This document shows, piece by piece, positions 6,051 to 13,583 of a stretch of 64,000 nucleotides of DNA. Origin of the DNA: Paenibacillus albiflavus (GTDB lineage Bacteria; Bacillota; Bacilli; Paenibacillales; NBRC-103111); the NCBI RefSeq assembly GCF_004344915.1, contig NZ_SKFG01000014.1, positions 1-64,000 on the forward strand, in the 5' to 3' direction. The translations under genes and the position numbers were made by a program. The notes under the pieces are model-generated. The model ran no database searches. It was given only the letters and a program-made list of their open reading frames with translations, and was not told where the DNA came from. Every line of letters begins with the position of its first letter. The first letter of the stretch is position 1.

Positions 6051-6320
6051 ATGAAAAGAAATGTTATCAGATTGAATACAAAGGAATTCATGAAGGCTGC
6101 AATTGATTTAGAACTAGATACAGATACTGAAATTGCAGCAGCTATAGGGGTATCAACTACTCAAATTTGGCGTGCAAAACTACCTCACGATGATCCTAGA
6201 TATAACGCCCCTGGTGCCTCTTTTATAGCTGGTGTATTGGCAGCTTTTAATGCACCATTCGAACGACTATTTTTTTTGGATGAAGTGATACGAGATCGTA
6301 TCACTGAGAGAGTAGTTTAA
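6051..6320 (+). CDS. Cro-like DNA-binding protein
   Basis: 89 residues from ATG 6051, the start served by AAAGGAG. Residues ~15-45 (DLELDTDTEIAAAIGVSTTQIWRAKL) contain a helix-turn-helix. As the first gene of the early rightward transcript opposite the repressor, it is the likely Cro counterpart. The rest (FIAGVLAAFNAPFERLFFLD) resembles dimerisation ends of small phage XRE proteins. Confidence 0.75.
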   Translation: MKRNVIRLNTKEFMKAAIDLELDTDTEIAAAIGVSTTQIWRAKLPHDDPRYNAPGASFIAGVLAAFNAPFERLFFLDEVIRDRITERVV

Positions 6321-6406
6321 GGAAAAGTTAAATCTCTGTTCGTTCTATTTCTTTTAAGTTGTTCTTTTAGGAAAGTAATCATATGTGAGAATTCGTGGTG
6401 ATAAAC

Positions 6407-6586
6407 ATGGCTAAGATATCGGTTCATAAGTTGTTGGATTTAGCTATACAAGCTGGTGTAACACTAGAGTTTAACAAACCGTGGGTGCGAGAAAATGGAC
6501 AATCAAAATGGATCAGACATCACCAAATGTATCAGCGATTGTATAGTCGATTGTACAGAAAAAATAAGAGAGGGGTAAGCGTGTGA
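6407..6586 (+). CDS. Small basic phage protein
   Basis: 59 residues from ATG 6407 (GTG 6395 is an alternative). Begins with a helix (VHKLLDLAIQAGVTLEF) and ends very basic (QRLYSRLYRKNKRG). Its stop overlaps the next GTG start by 4 bases, showing it belongs to the early operon. Function not recognised; an excisionase-like or DNA-binding role is possible but unsupported. Confidence 0.6.
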   Translation: MAKISVHKLLDLAIQAGVTLEFNKPWVRENGQSKWIRHHQMYQRLYSRLYRKNKRGVSV

Positions 6587-7332
6587 ATCAATTGCAAGTG
6601 TTTAATTTCGGTTCAGCAGAATTTAGAACTATCCAAAAAGAAGGTATACCGTGGTTTGTTTTAGGTGAAGTTTGCAAGGTTCTTGAAATTGGAAACCCGA
6701 GTCAAGTTAAAACGAGGCTTGAAGATGGGGTCATTACAAATGAGGTCATCCCTGATGCGCTTGGTAGGAGTCAAATGACAACTCTCATCAATGAAGATGG
6801 ATTATATGATGTGATTCTTGAAAGCCGTAAACCAGAAGCGAAAGCATTTAGGAAGTGGGTCACTAGTGAAGTACTTCCTTCAATCCGTAAGAACGGAATG
6901 TATGCAACTGACGAACTTCTAGACAACCCTGATCTATTGATTGAAGTAGCAACCAAATTGAAAGAGGAACGTCAAGCTCGAATAGCAGCAGAAACTAAGA
7001 TCGAGTTGGACAAGCCTAAAGTGGTGTTCGCGGAAGCTCTAGAGGTATCACAAAGTGCGATCTTAGTCGGTCAACTAGCAAAGCTTATAAGACAAAATGG
7101 AATCGACATTGGTCAGAATCGGTTATTCCAACTGCTACGGGAACAAGGCTATCTATTAAATAAGGGTGAGCAATACAATATGCCATCTCAGCGATCGATG
7201 GAACAAGGCTTGTTTGAAATAAAGACAACTACTCTAAACAATCCAGACGGTAGCGTAAGAGTCACAAGGACTACTAAAGTCACAGGCAAGGGACAAATTT
7301 ATTTTGTGAACAAGTTCAAGAAAGGAGCTTAA
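6583..7332 (+). CDS. Phage antirepressor with BRO-N and ANT/KilA-C domains
   Basis: 249 residues starting with GTG and overlapping the previous gene. The N-terminal ~110 residues are a BRO-N (Bro family) DNA-binding domain (FVLGEVCKVLEI, LINEDGLYDVILESRKPEAKAFRKWVTSEVLPSIRKNG), and the C-terminal ~120 residues are an ANT/KilA-C domain (VGQLAKLIRQNGIDIGQNRLFQLLREQGYL, then GLFEIKTTTL). Such proteins counteract the repressor or modulate early transcription. The two domains are joined by a charged helical linker. Confidence 0.92.
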   Translation: MNQLQVFNFGSAEFRTIQKEGIPWFVLGEVCKVLEIGNPSQVKTRLEDGVITNEVIPDALGRSQMTTLINEDGLYDVILESRKPEAKAFRKWVTSEVLPSIRKNGMYATDELLDNPDLLIEVATKLKEERQARIAAETKIELDKPKVVFAEALEVSQSAILVGQLAKLIRQNGIDIGQNRLFQLLREQGYLLNKGEQYNMPSQRSMEQGLFEIKTTTLNNPDGSVRVTRTTKVTGKGQIYFVNKFKKGA

Positions 7333-7334
7333 TA

Positions 7335-7463
7335 ATGCCAATATCCAATGAACTACTTGACTATCTAGGCATCCAGTACCAACGCGCTTGCATAGATCCT
7401 GCTAGATTTCCCTTCGTTAAATGGGCATCAATTCAAGCTAAGAAGATGGGAGTCAAATTATGA
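7335..7463 (+). CDS. Small phage protein, 42 aa
   Basis: Starts 2 bases after the antirepressor stop, with AAAGGAG as ribosome binding site, and its TGA overlaps the next ATG by 4 bases. The sequence (ELLDYLGIQYQRACIDPARFPF, a charged end) has no recognised family. Coupling on both sides supports expression. Confidence 0.6.
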   Translation: MPISNELLDYLGIQYQRACIDPARFPFVKWASIQAKKMGVKL

Positions 7464-7600
7464 CACTTCCCGAGCTAGCAAGGATTTGGTTTTTAAATGA
7501 TCTGCAGCATCAAGTGATATTAAAAAATATTTTGCGAAAAGAGGAAAATCGTTCTTCCTCGCCTGCTAAATATCGAGGAGGTATCTATGGACTCCATTAG
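7460..7600 (+). CDS. Small phage protein, 46 aa
   Basis: ATG overlaps the preceding TGA (ATGA). The first ~30 residues form a leucine-rich helix (LARIWFLNDLQHQVILKNIL) followed by a basic, serine-rich tail. No family recognised; supported by translational coupling only. Confidence 0.5.
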   Translation: MTLPELARIWFLNDLQHQVILKNILRKEENRSSSPAKYRGGIYGLH

Positions 7601-7781
7601 CTTATACAAACAGCGTCGAGACTTCGAGCTTGAAGAACTCTACCGAGGTGAGGTGAACAAGCATGTGGAAACAGGAGTTAATGTGGGTCAAGCGGAACGC
7701 TGCGGATGTGATCGTGGAAGTAGCAGAGAAGCTTCCAGAAGGAACAACAGACTTTATTCCAACGGTCCAGACAAAGCGTGA
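7587..7781 (+). CDS. Hypothetical small protein, real over its first part
   Basis: ATG 7587 has an excellent GAGGAGG 5 bases upstream. The first ~25 residues (MDSISLYKQRRDFELEELYRG) look protein-like, while the rest, rich in Arg, Ser, Cys and Asn, looks like an out-of-frame reading of the gene at 7663. Either a short gene with a long overlap, or a former fusion with the next gene broken by a frameshift near 7660-7690. Confidence 0.4.
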   Translation: MDSISLYKQRRDFELEELYRGEVNKHVETGVNVGQAERCGCDRGSSREASRRNNRLYSNGPDKA

Positions 7782-7830
7782 TCCGGAAGGTAAGTGTAAA
7801 AAAACAAATGAAAGCGAGGTTAAGCAATGA
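7663..7830 (+). CDS. Small phage protein upstream of the SbcC-like ATPase
   Basis: 55 residues from ATG 7663 behind GAGGTGAGGTGA; the stop overlaps the ATPase start (ATGA). The protein reads MWKQELMWVKRNAADVIVEV with a later LPEGTTDFIPT, which looks genuinely coded. It overlaps the 7587 frame by 119 bases. Function unknown. Confidence 0.55.
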   Translation: MWKQELMWVKRNAADVIVEVAEKLPEGTTDFIPTVQTKRDPEGKCKKTNESEVKQ

Positions 7831-9395
7831 TCATCAAATTTCTAAGTCTTACACTTCATAACTTTAAATCCCACCGTGACCTTCATGTTAAGTTTGGCGA
7901 CCTGACAAAGATCACGGGGGAAAACGCGAAAGGCAAGTCCAGTATTCTGGAAGCCATTTCGTTTACATTGTACGGCACGGATGTGCTAGGGAGCAAGACT
8001 GATCCAACACCAACTAATTATGAGTATGACTTTGTTCGGTCCGATCTCCTGCTTTCAATCGATGATAAGCAAGTACTTCTGGGTCGCGGAATCGAGAAAG
8101 GTAAGAACACATTTTACATCAATGAAGTGCCAAGTAAGGCTACGGAATTTGATGAACTCGTAAAATCATTGTTCGACAAGGACCTATTCCTTTCATTATT
8201 CAATCCTTCTTACTTCTTCACACTGAACTGGACTGAACAGCGGGCATTGCTTTTAAAGTATGCATCAGCTCCTACTTCTAAAGAAGTATTCGCAGAAATG
8301 AGCCGGACGAGCCCAGAGCAGAAGCTGAAGGATATTACATTAAATCCTGCAGCAGAGAAACTTGCTGAATTGACTAAAAAGCACTCATTAAGTGATCTTG
8401 ATAAGATTCACCGCGATAACAAAAACAAACAGGATAAGGCGTACATAGCCGAGCAGAGTCGCACAAAGACGCTTCAAGAACAACTAGAACGTTATCCAGC
8501 TGCTGATATTGATGTGGATGCAACTGTTAATGAAAAAAATAGATTAATTGAGCAGATCAAAGAGATTGAGGAAACAACCACCTCTGCTGACGTAACTAAT
8601 CGACAAATTAATACACTGAATGCGCAAATCCAATCACTCCAGGAGCGCATAAGTGCATCTGCGACTAAATGGCCAGCTCTTAAAGATGAGCCAATTCAAG
8701 ATACCTGCCGAACCTGCAAGCAACCTTTAGATGAGTCCGCTATAGCAGACGTAACAGCAGATAAAGAGCAACGTAAGGCACAATATCAAGCCAATCATAA
8801 GGCTCTTGTGAACCAACGGAAAGAGCTTGAAGCAGAACTAGCAGGGATACAGTACATCGATGTATCAGTGCAGCTTGAGAAGATCAGGGAACTGGATCAT
8901 CAGATGCTACCATTAAGCGAATCGATCAAATCATTTGACCAGCGCCTGCAACTACTTGGTGACATTGATCAGGCAAAAGCAAACGAAGCTGCAACACACA
9001 AGAGCTTGAATGAATCAATCTTTATCTTGGACGCTATCAAGGCGTTCGCTGCTAAAGAAGCAGAATTACAGGCTGCCAAGGTTCAATCTTTGTTCTCAAC
9101 TCTATCAATCCGACTTTTCGAAACTCTCAAGAATGGCGAGATTAAGAGCACATTTGAGATTGAGATGGATGACAAGGTATATCGCAAACTGTCTCTATCT
9201 GAGGGCATCCGTGCTGGATTAGAGCTGCGAGATGTACTGAGTGAGCAAAGTGGTATTGTGGCACCATGCTTCGTAGACAACGCCGAATCTATTACTAGAT
9301 TTAAGCAACCTAATGGGCAACTGATCACGGCACGAGTAGTTTCTGAGCAAGAATTAAACATTATATCGGAGGGTATCCAAAATGAATCCAATTAA
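7827..9395 (+). CDS. SbcC/Rad50-like ATPase with zinc hook
   Basis: 522 residues, half the length of chromosomal SbcC, as usual in phages. Walker A is G31ENAKGKSS; two coiled-coil arms flank a zinc-hook CRTC (C294, C297); the signature-like segment LSLSEGIRAGLELRDVL and a Walker B-like CFVDNAES follow, in which the usual catalytic Glu after the Asp is Asn (D484-N485). It probably acts with the RecT protein two genes on and with a nuclease in end processing during phage recombination. No SbcD is adjacent; the MBL-fold protein at 10998 or the DEDDh exonuclease at 11753 may supply the nuclease. Confidence 0.88.
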   Translation: MIIKFLSLTLHNFKSHRDLHVKFGDLTKITGENAKGKSSILEAISFTLYGTDVLGSKTDPTPTNYEYDFVRSDLLLSIDDKQVLLGRGIEKGKNTFYINEVPSKATEFDELVKSLFDKDLFLSLFNPSYFFTLNWTEQRALLLKYASAPTSKEVFAEMSRTSPEQKLKDITLNPAAEKLAELTKKHSLSDLDKIHRDNKNKQDKAYIAEQSRTKTLQEQLERYPAADIDVDATVNEKNRLIEQIKEIEETTTSADVTNRQINTLNAQIQSLQERISASATKWPALKDEPIQDTCRTCKQPLDESAIADVTADKEQRKAQYQANHKALVNQRKELEAELAGIQYIDVSVQLEKIRELDHQMLPLSESIKSFDQRLQLLGDIDQAKANEAATHKSLNESIFILDAIKAFAAKEAELQAAKVQSLFSTLSIRLFETLKNGEIKSTFEIEMDDKVYRKLSLSEGIRAGLELRDVLSEQSGIVAPCFVDNAESITRFKQPNGQLITARVVSEQELNIISEGIQNESN

Positions 9396-9666
9396 ATCTC
9401 TTATTATCGATCCTATAAAGGCTGCTGCTTTACATGTAGCCAAACAAGCTGGACTATTTCGTGATTTAGCAATTGCAAAGGCTAATAAGCAGCCTAAGAA
9501 AGTAAAGCGTATGAAGCAAGCTTATGTTCCTGGATCATTGGGCGTGTCAGCAGTATCTGAAGCAATTCAGGCAGATTATGGGCTTATCTTGAATAGACGA
9601 GAACGTAAGCAATTAGCAAAAGCACAGCAGAAACCATTCAAGATCTACATGAACGGAGGTAACTAA
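9382..9666 (+). CDS. Hypothetical basic phage protein
   Basis: 94 residues, strongly basic (KKVKRMKQAYV, RRERKQLAKAQQKPFK), with an N-terminal amphipathic helix. Start ATG 9382 with GGAGGG, overlapping the ATPase by 14 bases; RecT starts 2 bases after its stop. Position between an SbcC-like ATPase and RecT suggests an accessory role in recombination. No family recognised. Confidence 0.6.
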   Translation: MNPIKSLIIDPIKAAALHVAKQAGLFRDLAIAKANKQPKKVKRMKQAYVPGSLGVSAVSEAIQADYGLILNRRERKQLAKAQQKPFKIYMNGGN

Positions 9667-9668
9667 TC

Positions 9669-10595
9669 ATGACAACTCAATTGCAAGTTTTCACACCAGA
9701 GGTTTTACAAACATTTAAACCGGAAGTACTGCAGGTAATCCGAACATCGATCTGTCCAACTGCCACTGATCCTGAATTCGCGCTATTTGCTCATAAGTGT
9801 GCAGTTTATAACCTCGATCCATTTAAAAATGAAATCTTTTTCATCAAGTACGGTAGCCAGGCACGTATCCAGTTCGCTGCTGAAGCTTATCTGGCGAAAG
9901 CACGTGAAAAAGAAGGGTTTCAGCCACCAGATACACAGATGGTTTGCGAGAATGATGAATTCAAGGTTAGCCGTAATCCAGAAACAAAAGAGCTTGAAGT
10001 AGTAGTTCATGAAATGGGTTTTCCTCGCGGGAAAATCATTGGTGCATATTCAATTGCGTATCGAGATGGTTATCGACCAGTTACGGTCGTCATGGACAGA
10101 ACTGAAATTGATCACATGTTTACTGGTCAGAACAAAGATAACTGGAACAAATGGACTTCAGATATGTTTGGAAAGCATGTTGAACAACGTGGATTGAAAA
10201 AACAGTATGGGCTAGATTTTGGAGACGACGAGATTCCACAAGGTAGTGTTATGGATAATACATCATCTTATGAGCGTAAGGACATCACGGCAGAAGCTGA
10301 ACAGATGGCAAGTGGACAGAGATCTAATTTACCTGAACCAGAACCAGAGGAGCAACCGGATCCGGCAAAGGAAGAAGCAACCAAGATTGAAGCAGCTCGT
10401 CAGCAAATGAAGGATAAGTTCAAGGCTCTTGGAATCACAGGTAAAGAGGATAAGGGTAAATACATTAATCAGCATTGCAAGATGAAAGGCGATACTCCAT
10501 CGCTTTCTGAAATGTTTGGTCTCTTGAAAATTATGGACATGCATATCGAGGAAAAGAAAGCAATTGATGCTGCAGCTGATGAGCTTGAAGACTAA
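9669..10595 (+). CDS. RecT/Bet-type single-strand annealing protein
   Basis: Phage recombinase that anneals complementary single strands. Residues ~30-190 carry the RecT/Redbeta core (ALFAHKCAVYNLDPFKNEIFFIKYG, then IIGAYSIAYRDGYRPVTVVMD and KHVEQRGLKKQYGL) as in phage recombination protein Bet. The C-terminal ~100 residues are charged, with an acidic proline-rich linker (PEPEPEEQPDP) and a helical end, which in this family contacts SSB. Ribosome binding site GGAGG. Together with the upstream ATPase and downstream nucleases it forms a recombination module. Confidence 0.93.
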   Translation: MTTQLQVFTPEVLQTFKPEVLQVIRTSICPTATDPEFALFAHKCAVYNLDPFKNEIFFIKYGSQARIQFAAEAYLAKAREKEGFQPPDTQMVCENDEFKVSRNPETKELEVVVHEMGFPRGKIIGAYSIAYRDGYRPVTVVMDRTEIDHMFTGQNKDNWNKWTSDMFGKHVEQRGLKKQYGLDFGDDEIPQGSVMDNTSSYERKDITAEAEQMASGQRSNLPEPEPEEQPDPAKEEATKIEAARQQMKDKFKALGITGKEDKGKYINQHCKMKGDTPSLSEMFGLLKIMDMHIEEKKAIDAAADELED

Positions 10596-10597
10596 TC

Positions 10598-10819
10598 ATG
10601 AATGCAATTCAGCTGGACTTATTCGCTGATATGGACCATGGAGCTGTTCAAGCTCCTACGGCTCCAAAGGTCCCAATATTAAATGGCTTCTATTATGAAG
10701 CTTCAACAGATAAATTCATCTCTTACTCACTTGGAAAGCGGCATTATGAAGAACCAGCAAAAGGCTGTAAGCACTTGAAAGAGTGGCAAAATTGGCTAAA
10801 GAGGGAGCGTGCGATATGA
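10598..10819 (+). CDS. Hypothetical phage protein
   Basis: 73 residues beginning MNAIQLDLFADMD, a start resembling the beta-clamp-binding QLDLF motif found at protein ends that dock on the DNA sliding clamp. The rest has a WQNWLKRER end. It starts 2 bases after RecT. A clamp-contact role is inference from the motif only. Confidence 0.6.
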   Translation: MNAIQLDLFADMDHGAVQAPTAPKVPILNGFYYEASTDKFISYSLGKRHYEEPAKGCKHLKEWQNWLKRERAI

Positions 10820-11001
10820 AGAAGCAACCTTACATGACTGGACTAAAGGTATCTCAGTTAACAGAAGAGGAGCTTGCTAAGTATCGTGAGCTCGAGCCTC
10901 CAAAGAAGGAAATCGATTTTGAAACACTAGCACCTCGCAGGGTACGTGGGACAGCGGTAGCAACACATAAAACACCTTTTGGAAAGTGGGCGAAGAAATG
11001 A
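10816..11001 (+). CDS. Hypothetical phage protein, 61 aa
   Basis: Start at ATG 10816, which overlaps the previous stop (ATGA) and has GGGAG upstream; a start 33 bases earlier would overlap the previous gene more. Charged, with SQLTEEELAKYRELEPPKKE and a basic end. The stop overlaps the MBL gene start. No family recognised. Confidence 0.6.
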   Translation: MKKQPYMTGLKVSQLTEEELAKYRELEPPKKEIDFETLAPRRVRGTAVATHKTPFGKWAKK

Positions 11002-11759
11002 AGGTTAATATCATAGCATCCGGTTCAGACGGAAACTGCATCCACATTCAAAGCGGTGACACAGGCATTTTGATCGATGCTGGTAAATGGAAACGTGATA
11101 TCGAAAAGCGATTGCTTGCAAGAGGCATCAATGCATCTACTGATATCCAGGCAATATTCGTGACCCATGCACACGGCGATCATATACGAGGGTTGACGCT
11201 TGCTAATAAATATAACATTCCAGTTTATGCGACAGAAGGTGAATGGCGAGGTATCTCAGGTGTTAAAGACGAGGTGAAGCACACGCTACACACCTTATAT
11301 GGAAAATACGAGATGATCTGGATATGGAACATGAACATTTATCCTTTCAAGGTCCATCACGATGCATACGAGCCCGTTGGCTATGCAATCGAAGATGATT
11401 ATGGAAACCGCTGCTGCGTGGTGTTTGATACAGGGCATATTGACCAAGACATGCTCGAAATGATGGAAGGAAACATCTACATTGTCGAGTCCAACTATGA
11501 TGAGGCAATGCTTGAGAACGGCACATACAGCGATTACCTCAAGGCCCGCATAGCTAGTGATATCGGACATCTAAGCAATGATCAGACAGCAGTAGCCCTT
11601 GCAAAGCTTGTACATGGTAACGGTGAGCGGATATACCTAACGCACTTATCCAGCAATAACAACATGCCTGCACTTGCTGAAATGACGGTTAAACGAGCAC
11701 TCAGGCAGCGTGGATTCGAATTAGGCAAACATTACTTTTTGGAGGTGGTTGGATGCTAA
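10998..11759 (+). CDS. MBL-fold metallohydrolase, YycJ/WalJ-like exonuclease
   Basis: 253 residues from ATG 10998. The metallo-beta-lactamase metal motif THAHGDHIRG is at ~54-63, preceded by LIDAG, with further ligands in VVFDTGH and the C-terminal LTHLS. The ASGSDGNCIHI start is typical of the YycJ branch, whose members are 5'-3' exonucleases in mismatch repair. Phage copies sit with RecT-type recombinases, so this protein may resect DNA ends. Its end overlaps the next exonuclease by 7 bases. Confidence 0.88.
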   Translation: MKVNIIASGSDGNCIHIQSGDTGILIDAGKWKRDIEKRLLARGINASTDIQAIFVTHAHGDHIRGLTLANKYNIPVYATEGEWRGISGVKDEVKHTLHTLYGKYEMIWIWNMNIYPFKVHHDAYEPVGYAIEDDYGNRCCVVFDTGHIDQDMLEMMEGNIYIVESNYDEAMLENGTYSDYLKARIASDIGHLSNDQTAVALAKLVHGNGERIYLTHLSSNNNMPALAEMTVKRALRQRGFELGKHYFLEVVGC

Positions 11760-12358
11760 GTAACATAACGATTTTTGATTTTGAAACAACTGGTCTAAAT
11801 CCAGAACAAGATCGAGTTATTGAAATGGCAGCAATCAGAGTTCGGAATGGAGAGATCGTTGGTGAGTTTCAGACTTTAGTGCAACATCAAATGGAACTAC
11901 CTGCAAAGATCACAGAGATAACCGGTATTACATCTGACCAGATGAGATCAGGTATGAATGAAACGTTGGCATTTAAAATGTTGAGAGTATTTATGGGTGA
12001 TAGCATGTTGGTCGCGCATAATGCAGCCTTTGATCTTCAATTTCTACATTGGGCAATGCAACGTATCGGGAATAAAACGTTCGAAAATCCATTTCTAGAC
12101 ACGATGACAATATCACGTGAGCGTCACCCGTATCCTCATAAATTAACGGACATGTGTAATCGTTATGGAATTGTCCTGGATGGTGCGCATCGAGCATTAA
12201 ACGATGTTAGAGGAACTTTGGAACTATTGAAGGCAATGCATAAGGAAAAGAGTGTCGAGCAGTATGTAAATTCCCTTGGTTATCTAAACAAATATGGTCC
12301 TCCTCCATGGGTTCCTTCTTACACAAACTTGTTTGGTACAGATAATCGTTATGCGTGA
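11753..12358 (+). CDS. DEDDh 3'-5' exonuclease, DnaQ-like
   Basis: 201 residues with all three exonuclease motifs: DFETTG (residues 8-13, the catalytic D and E), HNAAFD (Exo II) and HRALNDVRGT (Exo III with the His five before the last Asp). This is the proofreading-exonuclease fold of DNA polymerase III epsilon. No polymerase is encoded beside it, so it acts on its own or with the host polymerase. Start ATG with TTGGAGGTGG. Confidence 0.92.
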   Translation: MLSNITIFDFETTGLNPEQDRVIEMAAIRVRNGEIVGEFQTLVQHQMELPAKITEITGITSDQMRSGMNETLAFKMLRVFMGDSMLVAHNAAFDLQFLHWAMQRIGNKTFENPFLDTMTISRERHPYPHKLTDMCNRYGIVLDGAHRALNDVRGTLELLKAMHKEKSVEQYVNSLGYLNKYGPPPWVPSYTNLFGTDNRYA

Positions 12359-12400
12359 ACGCCTTGAAAGAAGAAAGCAGTGAAAAGCGGGTGAGTTACT

Positions 12401-13333
12401 TTGGCAAACCCACAGCTCGAAGATGGGTATACGAGAATAGCAAATGAGATCCTTGACAAATTCATGCAACTCAGACTTAGTGGATCACAGAAGGATATTG
12501 TCCTAGCTGTTTGGCGGTACACATATGGTTTCAAGCGCAAAGCTCACATGATGTCGGTCGATTTTTTATCAGAGGCTACTGGACTTGATGCTAGGCAGGT
12601 TAAGCGGATATTAAAGACTCTTATCGATCGTAAGATCATAAACGTAGTTTCCGAAGCATCGGGTATTCGGTCCAGAATACTCGAGTTTAATAAAAATCAT
12701 AATGAATGGTTAGAGGTGGTTGAATTGACACCTCTAGAGGGGGCAGAAATGACACCAGTAGATGATGAAAATCAAATTGCTAGTGGTGGTCAAATGACCA
12801 CCAGAGAGGGGGCTAATCAGCCACCAGTAGTGGTGGTCAAACAGCCACCCAAGAAAGATAAAAGAAACTCTAAAGATAATAATACTCCTTCTCGTAATAA
12901 GAAAACTTATTCCGAGGACGATCGATACTATCAAATGGCAGTTTATTTTCACAACAAGATCATGGAGCATGCTGCACTGAATAATGTCGAACATCTTGTC
13001 ATAAATGCACCTTTGCAAAAATGGGCTGATGAGTTCCGCAAAATAGTTGATCTGGACAAGCGTAATACACAGGAGCTCAAGAGCATCATCGATTGGTGTA
13101 CAACAGATTCATTCTGGTCCACAAACATTCTAAGTGCGAAGAAGCTTCGTACCAAATATGCAGAGCTTGGAATCAAGATGAAACGTCAGCAGTCGCAAAG
13201 CAATAGTCGGTTTGATAATAACAAATCCGTACTCCAAGAAAAGATGAAGGAGGCACTACATGAACAAGGCGGAAACGATCAAAATTCTTTCGGTGATCTC
13301 TTCAGCTTACCCGAGTGTGGAGATGAAACCTGA
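12401..13333 (+). CDS. Phage replication protein O-like initiator
   Basis: 310 residues beginning with TTG. The N-terminal ~100 residues (DGYTRIANEILDKFMQLRLSGSQ..., VWRYTYGFKRKAH, LDARQVKRILKTLIDRKII) match the phage replication O N-terminal winged-helix domain that binds the origin. The middle, from ~107 to 170, is repetitive and polar and is encoded by a GGTGGTC/GACCACC-rich stretch that probably is the origin itself. The C-terminal part would contact the helicase loader encoded next, whose gene overlaps by 74 bases. Confidence 0.88.
   Translation: MANPQLEDGYTRIANEILDKFMQLRLSGSQKDIVLAVWRYTYGFKRKAHMMSVDFLSEATGLDARQVKRILKTLIDRKIINVVSEASGIRSRILEFNKNHNEWLEVVELTPLEGAEMTPVDDENQIASGGQMTTREGANQPPVVVVKQPPKKDKRNSKDNNTPSRNKKTYSEDDRYYQMAVYFHNKIMEHAALNNVEHLVINAPLQKWADEFRKIVDLDKRNTQELKSIIDWCTTDSFWSTNILSAKKLRTKYAELGIKMKRQQSQSNSRFDNNKSVLQEKMKEALHEQGGNDQNSFGDLFSLPECGDET
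12726..12850. other. Candidate phage replication origin within the initiator gene
   Basis: Repeated GC-rich blocks stand out in an AT-rich gene: AGAGGGGGC twice (12735 and 12806 regions), GGTGGTCAAA twice (12785 and 12833 regions), and several inverted copies ACCACC/CCACC. Lambdoid and many Firmicute phages carry initiator-binding iterons inside the initiator gene. This is inference from position and repeats. Confidence 0.5.
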
Positions 13334-13583
13334 ACGAATTGAGTTATGGCAGCTATGCATGCGTGATGTACCTTTTCAAGATGCTCAGCAGATCCTAATG
13401 AACCATATCAATACGAGTAAGTATCCACCAGCCATAGCAGACTTCAAGCAAGCAACACAAGAAGTTAAGGAAGATCCTGAGATAGAAGCTCGCAATATTC
13501 AAATCGCACATCAAGAATGGGTAGCTGCAGGTCATGACCCGGAGGAGTTTATCTATGAACCTAAACGACTCGTTTTACGCTGA
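13260..13583 (+). CDS. Helicase loader/inhibitor, SPP1 gp39-like
   Basis: 107 residues. The pattern of an N-terminal helical domain (LSVISSAYPSVEMKPERIELW...LMRDVPFQDAQQILMNHI, then KYPPAIADF) is that of the loader and inhibitor family of phage SPP1 G39P, which delivers the replicative helicase to the origin-bound initiator. The ATG has GAAGGAGG upstream. It overlaps the initiator gene upstream and the helicase gene downstream, as expected for a complex made in fixed ratios. Confidence 0.85.
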   Translation: MNKAETIKILSVISSAYPSVEMKPERIELWQLCMRDVPFQDAQQILMNHINTSKYPPAIADFKQATQEVKEDPEIEARNIQIAHQEWVAAGHDPEEFIYEPKRLVLR

